DNA from: PWPS01 sp964507105
GTDB taxonomy: Bacteria > Patescibacteriota > Minisyncoccia > Minisyncoccales > PWPS01
Assembly (NCBI GenBank): GCA_964507105.1
Contig: CAZDOR010000009.1
Location: 1-25,243 of the forward strand
Length of the DNA stretch: 25,243 nt
Direction of reading: 5' to 3'
This document shows positions 7,515 to 14,999 of the stretch, in pieces. Within the stretch, counting starts at the first letter, position 1, and every line of letters starts with the position of its first letter. The notes under the pieces are model-generated. The model saw only the letters and a program-made list of their open reading frames with translations. It did no database searches and had not been told where the DNA came from. The position numbers and the translations under genes were made by a program.

Positions 7515-8693
7515 TCAGACACCGCAATTAAAGTATTTATCATAAGCTACTTTAGGAATTAAATTTAAGCGAGAGGCTATCCATATGAAGGGTTTCATTT
7601 TTTTTAAATATGGATAGCTGGTCTTGTAGTCGTAAAATCTTTTCGGAGGAATCTCCATATATTCTTCAAACTCCTCCTTCGTAATTCCCAACCTTTTAAT
7701 ACAGAGATCTATTATTTTCGGGTCTTCTATCTTATAAACCGAGTGAGCTCTCTTTAAGGCTTCTTTTCTGCTCATTTGACCCGATCTAACAAGTGCAGCA
7801 TCACTGTTGAGATTGAGATCAAATTTAAATTTTTTTCTTGTTACATACTTTATCAAGCTATGATAAAGATCATCAAAATAATGAGCACCCGGATATTCCC
7901 AATCCAATTCTTCTTTTATTATTTTTTCTGCTTCTTCACGAATATATTCCGTGTAATAGAAGGGTGTATAGGTTTTAATTCTCTTAATTACGGTATAGTA
8001 GAAAAGCTCCTTGACTCCCAAATTAAATCCGGGACTATTCGGATCCCAAGAGGATAGCTCTACCTCTCCCAGTTTTTTTTGAACATTCCTTAAATAATCT
8101 CCATCAAAATAGGACCAAGAAAGAGGTTTTGTTCCCTCTGTCCGAAATGACTGTCCAATAAGTATAGTTTTCACACCTTCCTTATGTGCTACTCCGTAAA
8201 GCGAGGAGGCGATTCCGATGTCGGTTCCCAAATTCAACTCTGGAACGGACGCTTTTAAGAATGTTATTTTTAAATCTTTTGCTTCTCGCCAGTCGGAGGT
8301 TATAGTTCTGAGCTCTACCCCCAGTTTTTTGCAGGCTTTAAGCATATTTTCACCCGCTACCGGGTTATCGAATCCATCGTTAAAATGAACAGCAATAGGG
8401 GAGAGCTTCCACTCCTTTACGGCCTTGTAAAGTAAATAGGTGCTGTCTCTACCACCACTAATTCCTATTACACAATCATACTTATCATTTTTTGTTCTTT
8501 TTTTAGCTTTTTTAAATATATTTTTTAATATTTTTTGCCCTTCTTTGCCAGTCGGATACACTTCATCCATCTTGTCGTAAAGATGGCAGTAGTTACAAAC
8601 TCCGGAGTCATCAAACTTTATACCCGGAATCGTTGTGTCTTGAGGGCAACGTGTGCAGTGTCTTACTTTTTTATTTTCTTCTTTTTTTTGCAT
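7515..8693 (-). CDS. N-acetyl sugar amidotransferase (WbpG/PseA-like, PP-loop ATP pyrophosphatase)
   Basis: The product has 392 residues. The opening is RHCTRCPQDT...GIKFDDSGVCNYC, with cysteine pairs C13/C16 and C33/C36 forming a zinc-binding head. The ATP-pyrophosphatase PP-loop is ISGGRDS (78-84). The family activates an acetamido-sugar amide with ATP and replaces it with ammonia to form an acetamidino group on surface-glycan sugars. The family normally works with a HisH-type glutaminase and sometimes HisF. None is nearby; a nitrilase-fold hydrolase gene overlaps it by 31 bp instead. The start ATG (8693) lies inside that upstream gene in the -1 frame, which indicates translational coupling or frameshift fusion. 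The length fits the family. No other start codon precedes the zinc head. Confidence 0.9.
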   Translation of the reverse strand: MQKKEENKKVRHCTRCPQDTTIPGIKFDDSGVCNYCHLYDKMDEVYPTGKEGQKILKNIFKKAKKRTKNDKYDCVIGISGGRDSTYLLYKAVKEWKLSPIAVHFNDGFDNPVAGENMLKACKKLGVELRTITSDWREAKDLKITFLKASVPELNLGTDIGIASSLYGVAHKEGVKTILIGQSFRTEGTKPLSWSYFDGDYLRNVQKKLGEVELSSWDPNSPGFNLGVKELFYYTVIKRIKTYTPFYYTEYIREEAEKIIKEELDWEYPGAHYFDDLYHSLIKYVTRKKFKFDLNLNSDAALVRSGQMSRKEALKRAHSVYKIEDPKIIDLCIKRLGITKEEFEEYMEIPPKRFYDYKTSYPYLKKMKPFIWIASRLNLIPKVAYDKYFNCGV

Positions 8694-9532
8694 AATTTAA
8701 GTTCGGGTTTAAATCCTTTTTCTTCTATTTTTTTCAACAATTCAGTTCCCTTTTTCTTCTCTGTCTTAATTAAAACATCAATAAATGATAAACTGCCGGC
8801 AAATTCATTAAATTCTCCCTTTTTTATTATCCCATTTTGATTGACGGCTAACGAGCAACCAATTTGTTTTTTACCTTCATATGGACCTCCGACAATATAA
8901 CCAACACTTGTAACCGCTATTACAGGAATTTCAAACATCGATGCTATATATTTAAGCGGAGTCTCCCACTTGTCTTTATACGGATCATCAGCTTCCGTTA
9001 CGTTGTGACCTACAGTCCACGCAGACGGAGACAGTATTATGTCTGCTCCCATATGCCCTAAAGTCTTTCCGATATGGATTGAGTTTTTGTAATTGTCAGC
9101 ACAAATATTTACACCTATTTTTCCAAGTTCAGTTTCTACAACTTCAAGCTTGCCACCAACTTGATAATATGGCTGCTCAACATCGAGAAGATTTATCTTT
9201 CTATGTTTTAGGATTGTTTTTCCCGATTTATTTATAAGCAACACAGAGTTAAAGAATCCCCCTTTATCTTTCTCAGTTAAACCCACACATATATATACTT
9301 TATGTTTTTTTGCCAGTCTTTCAAAGAAATCACTAAAATATCCCGGGATTGCCTTAGCTTCATTAAGAAGAGACGGGTGTGTCCATGCAAAGTCTATTGT
9401 TTCCGGGAGAACGATTAAGTCGACATTCCTTTTAGCTGCTCGGACCACCATTTTTTCAGCCCGCTCGAGGTTTCTGTTCGGCTCTCCTCCTTCAACTAAA
9501 ACTTGACCCATTGCTATTTTAATTTTCTTCAT
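8663..9532 (-). CDS. Nitrilase-superfamily carbon-nitrogen hydrolase (probable amidase/ammonia donor)
   Basis: The product has 289 residues and spans a whole nitrilase fold. The catalytic triad is intact: Glu44 in VLPET, Lys112 in HRKINL and Cys144 in NICADNY. There is no signal peptide. The C-terminus is a lysine-rich tail encoded by an A-rich run that carries the start codon of the sugar amidotransferase. Family members hydrolyse amides and nitriles, and in NAD synthetase this same fold acts as the glutaminase that feeds ammonia to a PP-loop domain. The pairing with a PP-loop amidotransferase makes a glutaminase-like role attractive, but that is inference. Alternatives are omega-amidase or N-carbamoyl-amide hydrolysis. 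The ATG is preceded by GAAGAGAAA, a weak SD. Confidence 0.87.
   Translation of the reverse strand: MKKIKIAMGQVLVEGGEPNRNLERAEKMVVRAAKRNVDLIVLPETIDFAWTHPSLLNEAKAIPGYFSDFFERLAKKHKVYICVGLTEKDKGGFFNSVLLINKSGKTILKHRKINLLDVEQPYYQVGGKLEVVETELGKIGVNICADNYKNSIHIGKTLGHMGADIILSPSAWTVGHNVTEADDPYKDKWETPLKYIASMFEIPVIAVTSVGYIVGGPYEGKKQIGCSLAVNQNGIIKKGEFNEFAGSLSFIDVLIKTEKKKGTELLKKIEEKGFKPELKLCKKKKKIKK
8681..8690 (-). other. Possible -1 programmed frameshift site (A AAA AAG)
   Basis: On the minus strand a run of eight A and one G follows TGC. In the hydrolase frame it reads AAA AAA AAG, so the heptamer A AAA AAG is in correct phase for -1 tandem slippage, as in dnaX. Slippage continues into the amidotransferase frame at its codon 5 (GAA). 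The predicted fusion is about 672 residues (284 plus 388). I see no strong stimulatory SD or clear downstream stem, so use of the site is unproven. Confidence 0.35.
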
Positions 9533-9729
9533 TTTCTCTTCTTGTTTTTGTTCAATTCTAAGAATTAATAAAATTTAAGTCAATAACAAGATCGGGCTAA
9601 TTATTTATACTCATCACTCACCTCATACTAATTTTGTATAAAATTTACAAAGAATTAGTCTTTAGAACCGCTCAGCTCAAAGTACCATATCTAAAAATAT
9701 CAAGAAAAATATATAATTAAAAATATTTG

Positions 9730-9738
9730 TGTTATAAT
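9730..9738 (+). promoter_or_regulatory. Extended -10 promoter (TGTTATAAT)
   Basis: TG-T-TATAAT lies 21 bases before the ATG at 9760. It shows that the longer open frame beginning at TTG 9727 is not the real start, since that codon lies in the promoter. GGGAAAG (9742-9748) could be a weak SD in the short leader. Confidence 0.6.
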
Positions 9739-9759
9739 AACGGGAAAGATAACGGTTAT

Positions 9760-10842
9760 ATGGTTAAAATAAATAAATTAAAAATTTCATACAAGAGATA
9801 CGAAGGTATTTTAATACCATTAGCTTTGTTTTTCGGGTTTGCTACAGATGTGTTAACCTTTAGGTTTATTGAGTTCACCACCTCGATGATTATTCTTTTT
9901 TGCCACTTGCTTTTTACCGGAGTTAATATTGCAGTAATAAATTACTTTAAAGACAAAAGGACAGAGAGCAAATTCACCTCCTTTTGGAATTTGTTTGCTC
10001 CACTTTTTGTTCAATTTTCTTTCGGTAATCTCTTTAGTGGATTTTTAATATTTTACTCCCAATCGGGTTCTTTTTTTGCCAGCTGGCCCTTTCTTTTGGT
10101 AGTTGCGGGGCTTTTAATAGGTAATGAGATCGCCAGAAGATATAACGTGGGTCCATCAATTCAAATCGGTGCATACTTTTTTGCTCTTTTTTCTTATCTT
10201 AATTTAGTTTTTCCCTATACTTTTAAAAGGTTGGATTTATTGGTGTTTTTAGTTAGTGGGTTCTTAGCTTTAGTGATTATAACTCTTTTTATTCACCATC
10301 TATCAAATTATTCAAAGAAGGTAAAAGAAGAAGCTAAGAAATTAAAGTGGACAATAGCCGGAGTTTTTTTAGCTATGAATTTTTTATATTTTGCTAATTT
10401 AATTCCCCCAATACCTCTTACCATGCAAAGCAGTGGAGTTTATCACAACATAGAAAGAACAAATGACAGCTATAAAGTAGAAAGTGAACAGTGTAATAAT
10501 TGGGACAGATGTCTTTTTACCAGAGAAACCCGGACCATATCCGGTGACAGGGGAGTAATCTATTTTTATAGTGCAATTTACGCTCCTGCCGGAATGGATA
10601 TGGCGGTAACTCATAAATGGGAAAAATATAATGAAGATCAGTCTAAGTGGATAACTAAGGCTGTAATTCCTTTTGATATAAGCGGTGGTAGAGATATCGG
10701 GTTCAGGTGGTATAGCTATTACACGGTAAACCCCGGCCTTTGGCGAGTCTCAGCCCAAACACAAAAAGGTCAGACAATCGGAAGAGAAAGTTTTTACGTA
10801 GTTAAAAATAACAATATAACCAAAATTATAGAAACTATATAG
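9760..10842 (+). CDS. Membrane protein with C-terminal DUF2914 domain
   Basis: With the start at ATG 9760 the product has 360 residues. The first 220 or so are hydrophobic with about seven predicted membrane helices (for example IPLALFFGFATDVLTF, SMIILFCHLLFTGVNIAV and LLVFLVSGFLALVIITLFI). The last membrane helix ends in NLIPPIPLTMQSSGVYHNIER, a signature I associate with DUF2914 proteins. The soluble C-terminal domain has two cysteines, C-NNWDRC-type (about residues 236-242), which could form a disulfide outside the membrane. Further landmarks are HKWEKYNEDQSKW, FDISGGRD, the aromatic RWYSYYTVNPGLWRV and a final GRESFYVV strand. DUF2914 has no established function and probably forms a beta-sandwich on the outer face. 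The gene is transcribed divergently from the hydrolase/amidotransferase pair. Confidence 0.8.
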   Translation: MVKINKLKISYKRYEGILIPLALFFGFATDVLTFRFIEFTTSMIILFCHLLFTGVNIAVINYFKDKRTESKFTSFWNLFAPLFVQFSFGNLFSGFLIFYSQSGSFFASWPFLLVVAGLLIGNEIARRYNVGPSIQIGAYFFALFSYLNLVFPYTFKRLDLLVFLVSGFLALVIITLFIHHLSNYSKKVKEEAKKLKWTIAGVFLAMNFLYFANLIPPIPLTMQSSGVYHNIERTNDSYKVESEQCNNWDRCLFTRETRTISGDRGVIYFYSAIYAPAGMDMAVTHKWEKYNEDQSKWITKAVIPFDISGGRDIGFRWYSYYTVNPGLWRVSAQTQKGQTIGRESFYVVKNNNITKIIETI

Positions 10843-10846
10843 TTTC

Positions 10847-10874
10847 TTGACAACAAAAGATAATATTGTATTAT
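10847..10874 (+). promoter_or_regulatory. Sigma70 promoter TTGACA-N16-TATTAT
   Basis: A perfect -35 TTGACA (10847-10852) is followed after 16 bases by TATTAT (10869-10874), overlapping TATAAA (10872-10877). It starts 5 bases after the stop codon of the DUF2914 gene and drives the 58-codon gene at 10981 through a leader of about 100 bases. Confidence 0.75.
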
Positions 10875-10909
10875 AAAATAGTAAGGATTGTAATCCGGTT
10901 GAATTAAGG

Positions 10910-10953
10910 GGGTGATTCTAAGTAAGAAAGTTAAGTATAATGATTGAATACCC
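10910..10953 (+). other. Leader hairpin overlapping an orphan SD-like sequence
   Basis: GGGTGATTC (10910-10918) can pair with GAATACCC (10946-10953) with one bulged G. Its 5' arm overlaps AAGGGGGTGA (10906-10915), a strong SD-like motif with no ATG at the right distance. The true SD of the downstream gene (10968-10974) is separate. This may be a structured leader element. No known riboswitch is recognised. Confidence 0.25.
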
Positions 10954-10967
10954 AAACACTAATAAAA

Positions 10968-10974
10968 AAGGAGG
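10968..10974 (+). promoter_or_regulatory. Strong SD of the 58-codon gene
   Basis: AAAGGAGG at about 10967-10974 is complementary to the 16S tail and ends 6 bases before the ATG at 10981. It decides the start of a gene too short for routine calling. Confidence 0.7.
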
Positions 10975-10980
10975 ATTGGT

Positions 10981-11157
10981 ATGGCGCTGGATATGCATAA
11001 TGGAAAAATAAAAAAAATGGCAAAGAAGTACGCAAATATATGGAAGGAAATAAGTTACTTACAAGACAAAGAAGATCTGTCTGAAAAAGAAAAGAAGCTT
11101 TTAAACCAAAAAAAGAGAGAAGCCAACGAACTGCAAACAAAACTACAATCCTTATAA
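10981..11157 (+). CDS. Small charged helical protein (58 aa), unknown function
   Basis: The product has 58 residues, is very rich in Lys and Glu, and has no hydrophobic segment. Two amphipathic helices are predicted: KKMAKKYANIWKEISYLQ, a short EDLSEKE cap, then KKLLNQKKREANELQTKLQ. The gene stands as its own transcription unit with a consensus promoter, an ideal SD and a perfect terminator 8 bases after the stop codon, so it should be well expressed. The pattern, including a KYA in helix 1 and an L-S helix cap before heptad leucines, resembles the two small proteins at 17710 and 17927. A nucleic-acid- or protein-binding role is possible, but no function can be assigned. Confidence 0.7.
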   Translation: MALDMHNGKIKKMAKKYANIWKEISYLQDKEDLSEKEKKLLNQKKREANELQTKLQSL

Positions 11158-11164
11158 AATAGCC

Positions 11165-11190
11165 AACCCGGCCCAAAAGCCGGGTTTTTT
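11165..11190 (+). terminator. Intrinsic terminator
   Basis: AACCCGGC / GCCGGGTT stem (core CCCGGC at 11167-11172 with GCCGGG at 11179-11184), six-base loop, then six T. It ends the 58-codon gene. Confidence 0.9.
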
Positions 11191-11206
11191 CATTTCCAAT
11201 AAGTTG

Positions 11207-11241
11207 TGTTAAAATTAATCAAATAAAAATGATAATATAAT
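11207..11241 (+). promoter_or_regulatory. Candidate promoter elements upstream of gltX
   Basis: Two -10 candidates are visible: an extended -10 TG-T-TAAAAT (11207-11215) and TATAAT (11236-11241). The leader to the ATG at 11298 would be about 50-75 bases, A/T-rich, with no SD. Which is used cannot be told. Confidence 0.35.
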
Positions 11242-11297
11242 TTATCAATTGTCATATATTCTGGAATACAAAACAAATAAAATTAAAATAAATAACA

Positions 11298-12806
11298 ATG
11301 AAAACGAAAAAAGAAAAAGTAAGAGTTAGATTTGCTCCATCACCGACCGGATCTTTACATGTCGGATCAGTAAGAAGTGCACTTTTTAACTATCTTTTTG
11401 CCAAAAAAAACAAGGGGAAATTCATACTCCGAATTGAGGACACCGACCAAGAAAGATCAGAAAAAAAATATGAAAAAGAGATTTTTGAAGGATTTAATTG
11501 GTTAAAAATAAATCCGGACGAGGGAGTTGAAGAGGGTGGAAATTTTGGTCCCTACAGACAGAGTGATCGAATTAATATTTACCAAAAATACATCAAAGAA
11601 TTAATAGAAAAAAATAAGGCTTATCCCTGTTTTTGCGAAGAAGAAAAATTGGAGAAAGAAAGAAGTACGCAACGCAAAAAAGGAGAGGCGCCAACATATT
11701 TGGGAACCTGTCGAAACATTCCCGAAAAGGAAAGAGAAGAAAAAATAAAAAACGATGAGGATTATGTAATACGATTCAAGACTCCGAAAGGAGAAACTGT
11801 ATCTTTCGAAGATGAAATTCAAGGACAAGTCAGCTTCGAAACCGACGATATCGGAGATTTTGTTATTGCAAGAGACGAAAAAGATCCCTTATACAACATG
11901 GCTTGTGTGATTGACGATTATAAAATGAAAATATCTCATGTTATTAGAGGTGACGAACACATATCAAACACTCCAAAACAAATACTTCTCTATGAGTCTT
12001 TGGGTTTTGAATTGCCAAAATTTGCCCATATACCTTTAATTTTAGCCCCTGACAAATCTAAGCTATCAAAAAGATTCGGGGCGGTTTCCATACCTGACTA
12101 TCGAAAAAAAGGATATTTACCGGAAGCAATCACCAACTATTTAGCACTTTTAGGATGGAGCCCAGGAGATGATAGAGAGTTTTTTACTCTTAACGATCTG
12201 GAGAATGAGTTTTCTCTGGAAAGGTGTAAAAAATCGGGGGCGGTTTTTGATGAAGACAAGTTAAAATACATTAATACATTACATCTAAAAAAAGCAGATT
12301 CCGAACGGTTAGCAAAATTGATTATTCCGTATCTACTGGAGGAAAATCTAATAACCAAAGTAGACAAGAAATCAAAAAAATCAGCTTACAAAACTAAAGA
12401 CGGGAGAAAGATAAGCATTAATCAACTAACTCATATCGCAAAAGAACATCGAGACAGGGTGGATGTTTTATCGGAAATTACTGAATATACAGATTATTTC
12501 TTTCGAGAAATAAAAGCTGATTTTGGGTTATTGCAGTGGAAGGACATGAACAAACAGCAGGTGGCCGACTCCCTCCAACAAGCAATTAACATAATTTCTA
12601 AAATTGAAAGCTGGAACCCGGAAAAAGTAAAAGGAAAATTATTGGAAAAAGCTAATGAATTTGATGATCGGGGAGAGTTTTTGTGGCCATTGCGAGCTGC
12701 TCTAACCGGAGAGAAGCAATCCGCCGGCCCTTTTGAAGTAGCTTTCATACTAAAAAAGAAAGAAACTTTAAATCGCTTGAAAAGGGCGGCTAACACATTG
12801 AAATAG
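11298..12806 (+). CDS. gltX: Glutamate--tRNA ligase
   Basis: The product has 502 residues, a normal length for a class I GluRS. The ATP-site signature is PSPTGSLHVGSVRSALFNYLFA (HIGH motif as HVGS, 21-24) and KLSKR is at 255-259 within DKSKLSKRFG. A zinc-type knuckle is present: C111, C113 and C138 with Tyr134 in APTYLGTC. The glutamate-binding RIEDTD is at 45-50, and the VIDDYKMKISHVIRGDEHISNTPKQ stretch is typical. The C-terminal 200 residues form the helical anticodon-binding domain. It charges tRNA-Glu, and whether it also charges tRNA-Gln depends on GatCAB elsewhere. No terminator is seen directly after the stop codon. Confidence 0.97.
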   Translation: MKTKKEKVRVRFAPSPTGSLHVGSVRSALFNYLFAKKNKGKFILRIEDTDQERSEKKYEKEIFEGFNWLKINPDEGVEEGGNFGPYRQSDRINIYQKYIKELIEKNKAYPCFCEEEKLEKERSTQRKKGEAPTYLGTCRNIPEKEREEKIKNDEDYVIRFKTPKGETVSFEDEIQGQVSFETDDIGDFVIARDEKDPLYNMACVIDDYKMKISHVIRGDEHISNTPKQILLYESLGFELPKFAHIPLILAPDKSKLSKRFGAVSIPDYRKKGYLPEAITNYLALLGWSPGDDREFFTLNDLENEFSLERCKKSGAVFDEDKLKYINTLHLKKADSERLAKLIIPYLLEENLITKVDKKSKKSAYKTKDGRKISINQLTHIAKEHRDRVDVLSEITEYTDYFFREIKADFGLLQWKDMNKQQVADSLQQAINIISKIESWNPEKVKGKLLEKANEFDDRGEFLWPLRAALTGEKQSAGPFEVAFILKKKETLNRLKRAANTLK

Positions 12807-12888
12807 ATCCACCGCTTTTGACATAGTTAAAATATCTGGCATCATTAAAACAAATAGTTAACTTAGATTTGTATTAAATTAAAACTCA

Positions 12889-12984
12889 ATGAAGGTGCAA
12901 CAAGAAAAGGATATTTCCAATAATAAAGAAAGGCAGCCAAAGGCTTCAGTTAATTTAATTGTTAATTTTGGAAAAACCCCATAA
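12889..12984 (+). CDS. Possible 31-codon leader ORF
   Basis: An ATG at 12889 opens a 31-residue hydrophilic frame (start MKVQQEKDISNN, end NLIVNFGKTP). It lacks an SD, but a -10-like TATTAA (12872-12877) lies 11 bases upstream, so the mRNA could be almost leaderless. Its TAA (12982-12984) falls in the three-base loop of a perfect terminator hairpin, the same stop-in-terminator arrangement as in two well-supported genes nearby. That is the main argument for it being real. It precedes the pullulanase gene and could be a leader peptide. Confidence 0.3.
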   Translation: MKVQQEKDISNNKERQPKASVNLIVNFGKTP

Positions 12985-13001
12985 AATGGGGTTTTGTTTT
13001 G
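12973..13001 (+). terminator. Intrinsic terminator or attenuator before the pullulanase gene
   Basis: AAAACCCCAT (12973-12982) and ATGGGGTTTT (12986-12995) form a perfect 10-bp stem with an AAA loop, followed by a T-rich tract. It lies 58 bases before the pullulanase start. No good promoter is seen between them, so pullulanase transcription may depend on read-through. Confidence 0.8.
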
Positions 13002-13043
13002 AAGAGAGGCAAAAGTTAAGCAAATAAGTACTTTAAAAAATAA

Positions 13044-13052
13044 AAGGAGGTG
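13044..13052 (+). promoter_or_regulatory. Strong SD fixing a GTG start
   Basis: AAGGAGGTG (13044-13052) matches the 16S tail fully. The core GGAGG ends 8 bases before GTG at 13059, which is therefore chosen as the start of the pullulanase. Confidence 0.8.
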
Positions 13053-13058
13053 TTGTAG

Positions 13059-14936
13059 GTGAAATCAGCTGATATAGACGCCAGAAAGATTGACTTTGAA
13101 AATTTTTACTATTCCGGGAACGATTTGGGAATAACTTACAGTTCGGAAAAAACAATCGTGAAGTTGTGGGCACCGGTAGCCGATAAGGTCGAAATAAAGC
13201 TTTTTACAAGCAGCGAAGACAATAGCTTTTTCGACCAAAAAATTCTCAAAAAGAATGATTCCGGTGTTTGGGAGGTAGGCTTGGATGGTGATTTCGAAGG
13301 TTTTTATTATCTTTTTCTAATCCACCATGGTAATGAAGTTAATAAAACCGTAGATCCGTATGCGAAAGCGGTAAGCACAAACAGTAAAAAGGGTCTGATC
13401 GTGGATCTGAAAAAAACGAACCCTGAAAAGTGGAATCAAGACAGCCGAGTGGGAGTAAGACCTTTGGATGCAATAATTTACGAAGTTCATGTCAGAGACT
13501 TTTCATCATCACCCGACTCCGGTCTTAAAAATAAAGGCTTTTATTTAGCCTTTACTGAAAAAGGAACCGTAAATTCCGGCGGCCAAAAAACCGGAATTGA
13601 TCACTTGTGTGAGCTGGGGATTACTCACGTTCACCTGTTGCCGGTCAATGATTTCGCCAGCGTCTGCGACGAAAACAGAGGTTATAACTGGGGATACGAT
13701 CCTTACCTTTATATGGTTCCGGAGGGTTCTTATGCCACAAATCCGACAAACGAAAGTAGAATAAAGGAGTTTAAAAAATTAGTTCAGTCACTCCATGACA
13801 AAGGTATAGGCGTGATAATAGATATGGTGTTTAACCATACCTATCACAGTACCGACTCCGTTTTTCAGAAAACCGCTCCGAATTATTTTTACAGATTTGT
13901 AGAGGAGTACTTTGCAAACGGTTCCGGTTGCGGAAACGAAATAGCAACCGAAAGACCAATGGTCAGAAAATTAATAGTAGACACAGTAAAATACTGGGCT
14001 ACAGAATACCACGTTGATGGATTCCGTTTCGACTTAATGGGGCTTATTGACAAGAAAACAATGGAAGTAGTCAAACTTGAGTTGGATAAAATAGACTCCT
14101 CAATAATTATTTATGGTGAACCCTGGTCAGCACTGGATCCCCAACTGGACTGGGAGGATCAAATGACCAAAGGAACGCAAAAGGGAATGGGAGTCGGGGT
14201 CTTCAATGATCATTTTCGCGATGCAATTAAAGACTCTTTAATAGAAAGAGAGGACAAGAAGTGGGAAATCAAAAAGGGCCTCGTAGGTTCAATAGGTTAC
14301 AGCGAGGCTGTTAATGGCTTTGCATACCAACCAATCGAAGCTGTAAACTATGTCAGTTGTCACGATAATTTGACTTTTTGGGATAAGTTGTCTTTGGCTC
14401 ACCCTAATCTTTCCGAAAAGAATAAAGTAAAGATGCACAGACTTGCTGCAGCTGTTATTTTAACTTCGCAAGGAGTTCCGTTTTTGCATGGAGGATGTGA
14501 ATTTCTAAGAACAAAATATTTTAACGATAATAGTTATAATTCGGGAGATCATTGTAATCAATTAAAATGGAACAGGAAAATAGAATACGAAAATACATTC
14601 AGATACTTCAAAGGACTAATAAAATTAAGGAAGGAAAATCCGATCTTCAGATTAAAATCACCGGAAAAAATAAAAGATTGTCTGAGATTCATAATTTCTC
14701 CCGAAATGACCGTGGGATTCAAGATAACGGATTCGGAGCTGTATTCGCAAGAGTTTTTAGTTTTTTATAATTTTCAAAATCACTGGATACGCTTTGAAAT
14801 AGGTGAAAAAAAGAAATTGGGGATACTTGCTGATGATAAGAGAGCCGGAACAGAAATATTCAATCGATTCAAAGCAGACAACGTGAAAGCACCTCCTTTG
14901 AGTGCTATGGTGCTTAAAGTCATAAAGAGCAACTAA
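13059..14936 (+). CDS. pulA: Type I pullulanase (GH13, intracellular debranching enzyme)
   Basis: The product has 625 residues, close to the usual length of intracellular type I pullulanases, and has no signal peptide. An N-terminal CBM48-like sandwich (about 20-115, with TIVKLWAPVADKVEIKLF) precedes the GH13 barrel. The pullulanase marker YNWGYDP is at 209-215. GH13 regions are DMVFNH (255-260), GFRFD with nucleophile Asp325, GEPW with acid/base Glu354, and a later SCHDNLTFW. It hydrolyses alpha-1,6 branches of glycogen, amylopectin-type limit dextrins or pullulan in the cytosol. No other glycogen genes lie in the window. Start is GTG with a perfect SD, and the stop codon is inside the terminator hairpin. 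Confidence 0.95.
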   Translation: MKSADIDARKIDFENFYYSGNDLGITYSSEKTIVKLWAPVADKVEIKLFTSSEDNSFFDQKILKKNDSGVWEVGLDGDFEGFYYLFLIHHGNEVNKTVDPYAKAVSTNSKKGLIVDLKKTNPEKWNQDSRVGVRPLDAIIYEVHVRDFSSSPDSGLKNKGFYLAFTEKGTVNSGGQKTGIDHLCELGITHVHLLPVNDFASVCDENRGYNWGYDPYLYMVPEGSYATNPTNESRIKEFKKLVQSLHDKGIGVIIDMVFNHTYHSTDSVFQKTAPNYFYRFVEEYFANGSGCGNEIATERPMVRKLIVDTVKYWATEYHVDGFRFDLMGLIDKKTMEVVKLELDKIDSSIIIYGEPWSALDPQLDWEDQMTKGTQKGMGVGVFNDHFRDAIKDSLIEREDKKWEIKKGLVGSIGYSEAVNGFAYQPIEAVNYVSCHDNLTFWDKLSLAHPNLSEKNKVKMHRLAAAVILTSQGVPFLHGGCEFLRTKYFNDNSYNSGDHCNQLKWNRKIEYENTFRYFKGLIKLRKENPIFRLKSPEKIKDCLRFIISPEMTVGFKITDSELYSQEFLVFYNFQNHWIRFEIGEKKKLGILADDKRAGTEIFNRFKADNVKAPPLSAMVLKVIKSN

Positions 14937-14953
14937 AAGTTGCTCTTTTTTTT
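14924..14953 (+). terminator. Intrinsic terminator containing the pulA stop codon
   Basis: A perfect 11-bp stem AAAGAGCAACT / AGTTGCTCTTT (14924-14934 and 14938-14948) with a three-base loop and a continuous T run. The pulA TAA (14934-14936) overlaps the top of the stem and the loop. Confidence 0.92.
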
Positions 14954-14961
14954 GTTAAAAT
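14953..14961 (+). promoter_or_regulatory. Extended -10 promoter at the end of the terminator
   Basis: TG-T-TAAAAT (14953-14961) follows the terminator T-tract directly and gives a leader of about 30 bases with a strong SD (GGGAGGTGA, 14986-14994). Promoter and terminator share sequence. Confidence 0.5.
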
Positions 14962-14999
14962 TATCACTTATGTTAATATTTAGTTGGGAGGTGAGCACT

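Noticed and set aside
7437..7562. 41-codon plus-strand frame starting with GTG between the radical SAM and amidotransferase genes
   Set aside because: No SD, no promoter and it overlaps the well-supported 3' end of the amidotransferase gene on the other strand.
9627..9659. Imperfect inverted repeat (ACTAATT ... AATTAGT) between the divergent genes at 9.6 kb
   Set aside because: Two bulges and an A/T-only composition make it weak. It could be an operator, but nothing else supports this.
9727..9759. Longer N-terminus for the DUF2914 protein beginning at TTG 9727
   Set aside because: The extra eleven codons overlap a perfect extended -10 element (TGTTATAAT), so they lie upstream of the transcript. 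ATG 9760 is used.
10939..11010. 23-codon frame overlapping the start of the 58-codon gene
   Set aside because: No SD, and it runs out of frame through the true SD and start of the 58-codon gene; most likely chance.
14940..14999. Longer N-terminus for the dGTPase-like protein beginning at 14940
   Set aside because: It would start in the terminator stem of pulA and add a hydrophobic leader absent from the family. A strong SD points to TTG 15000.
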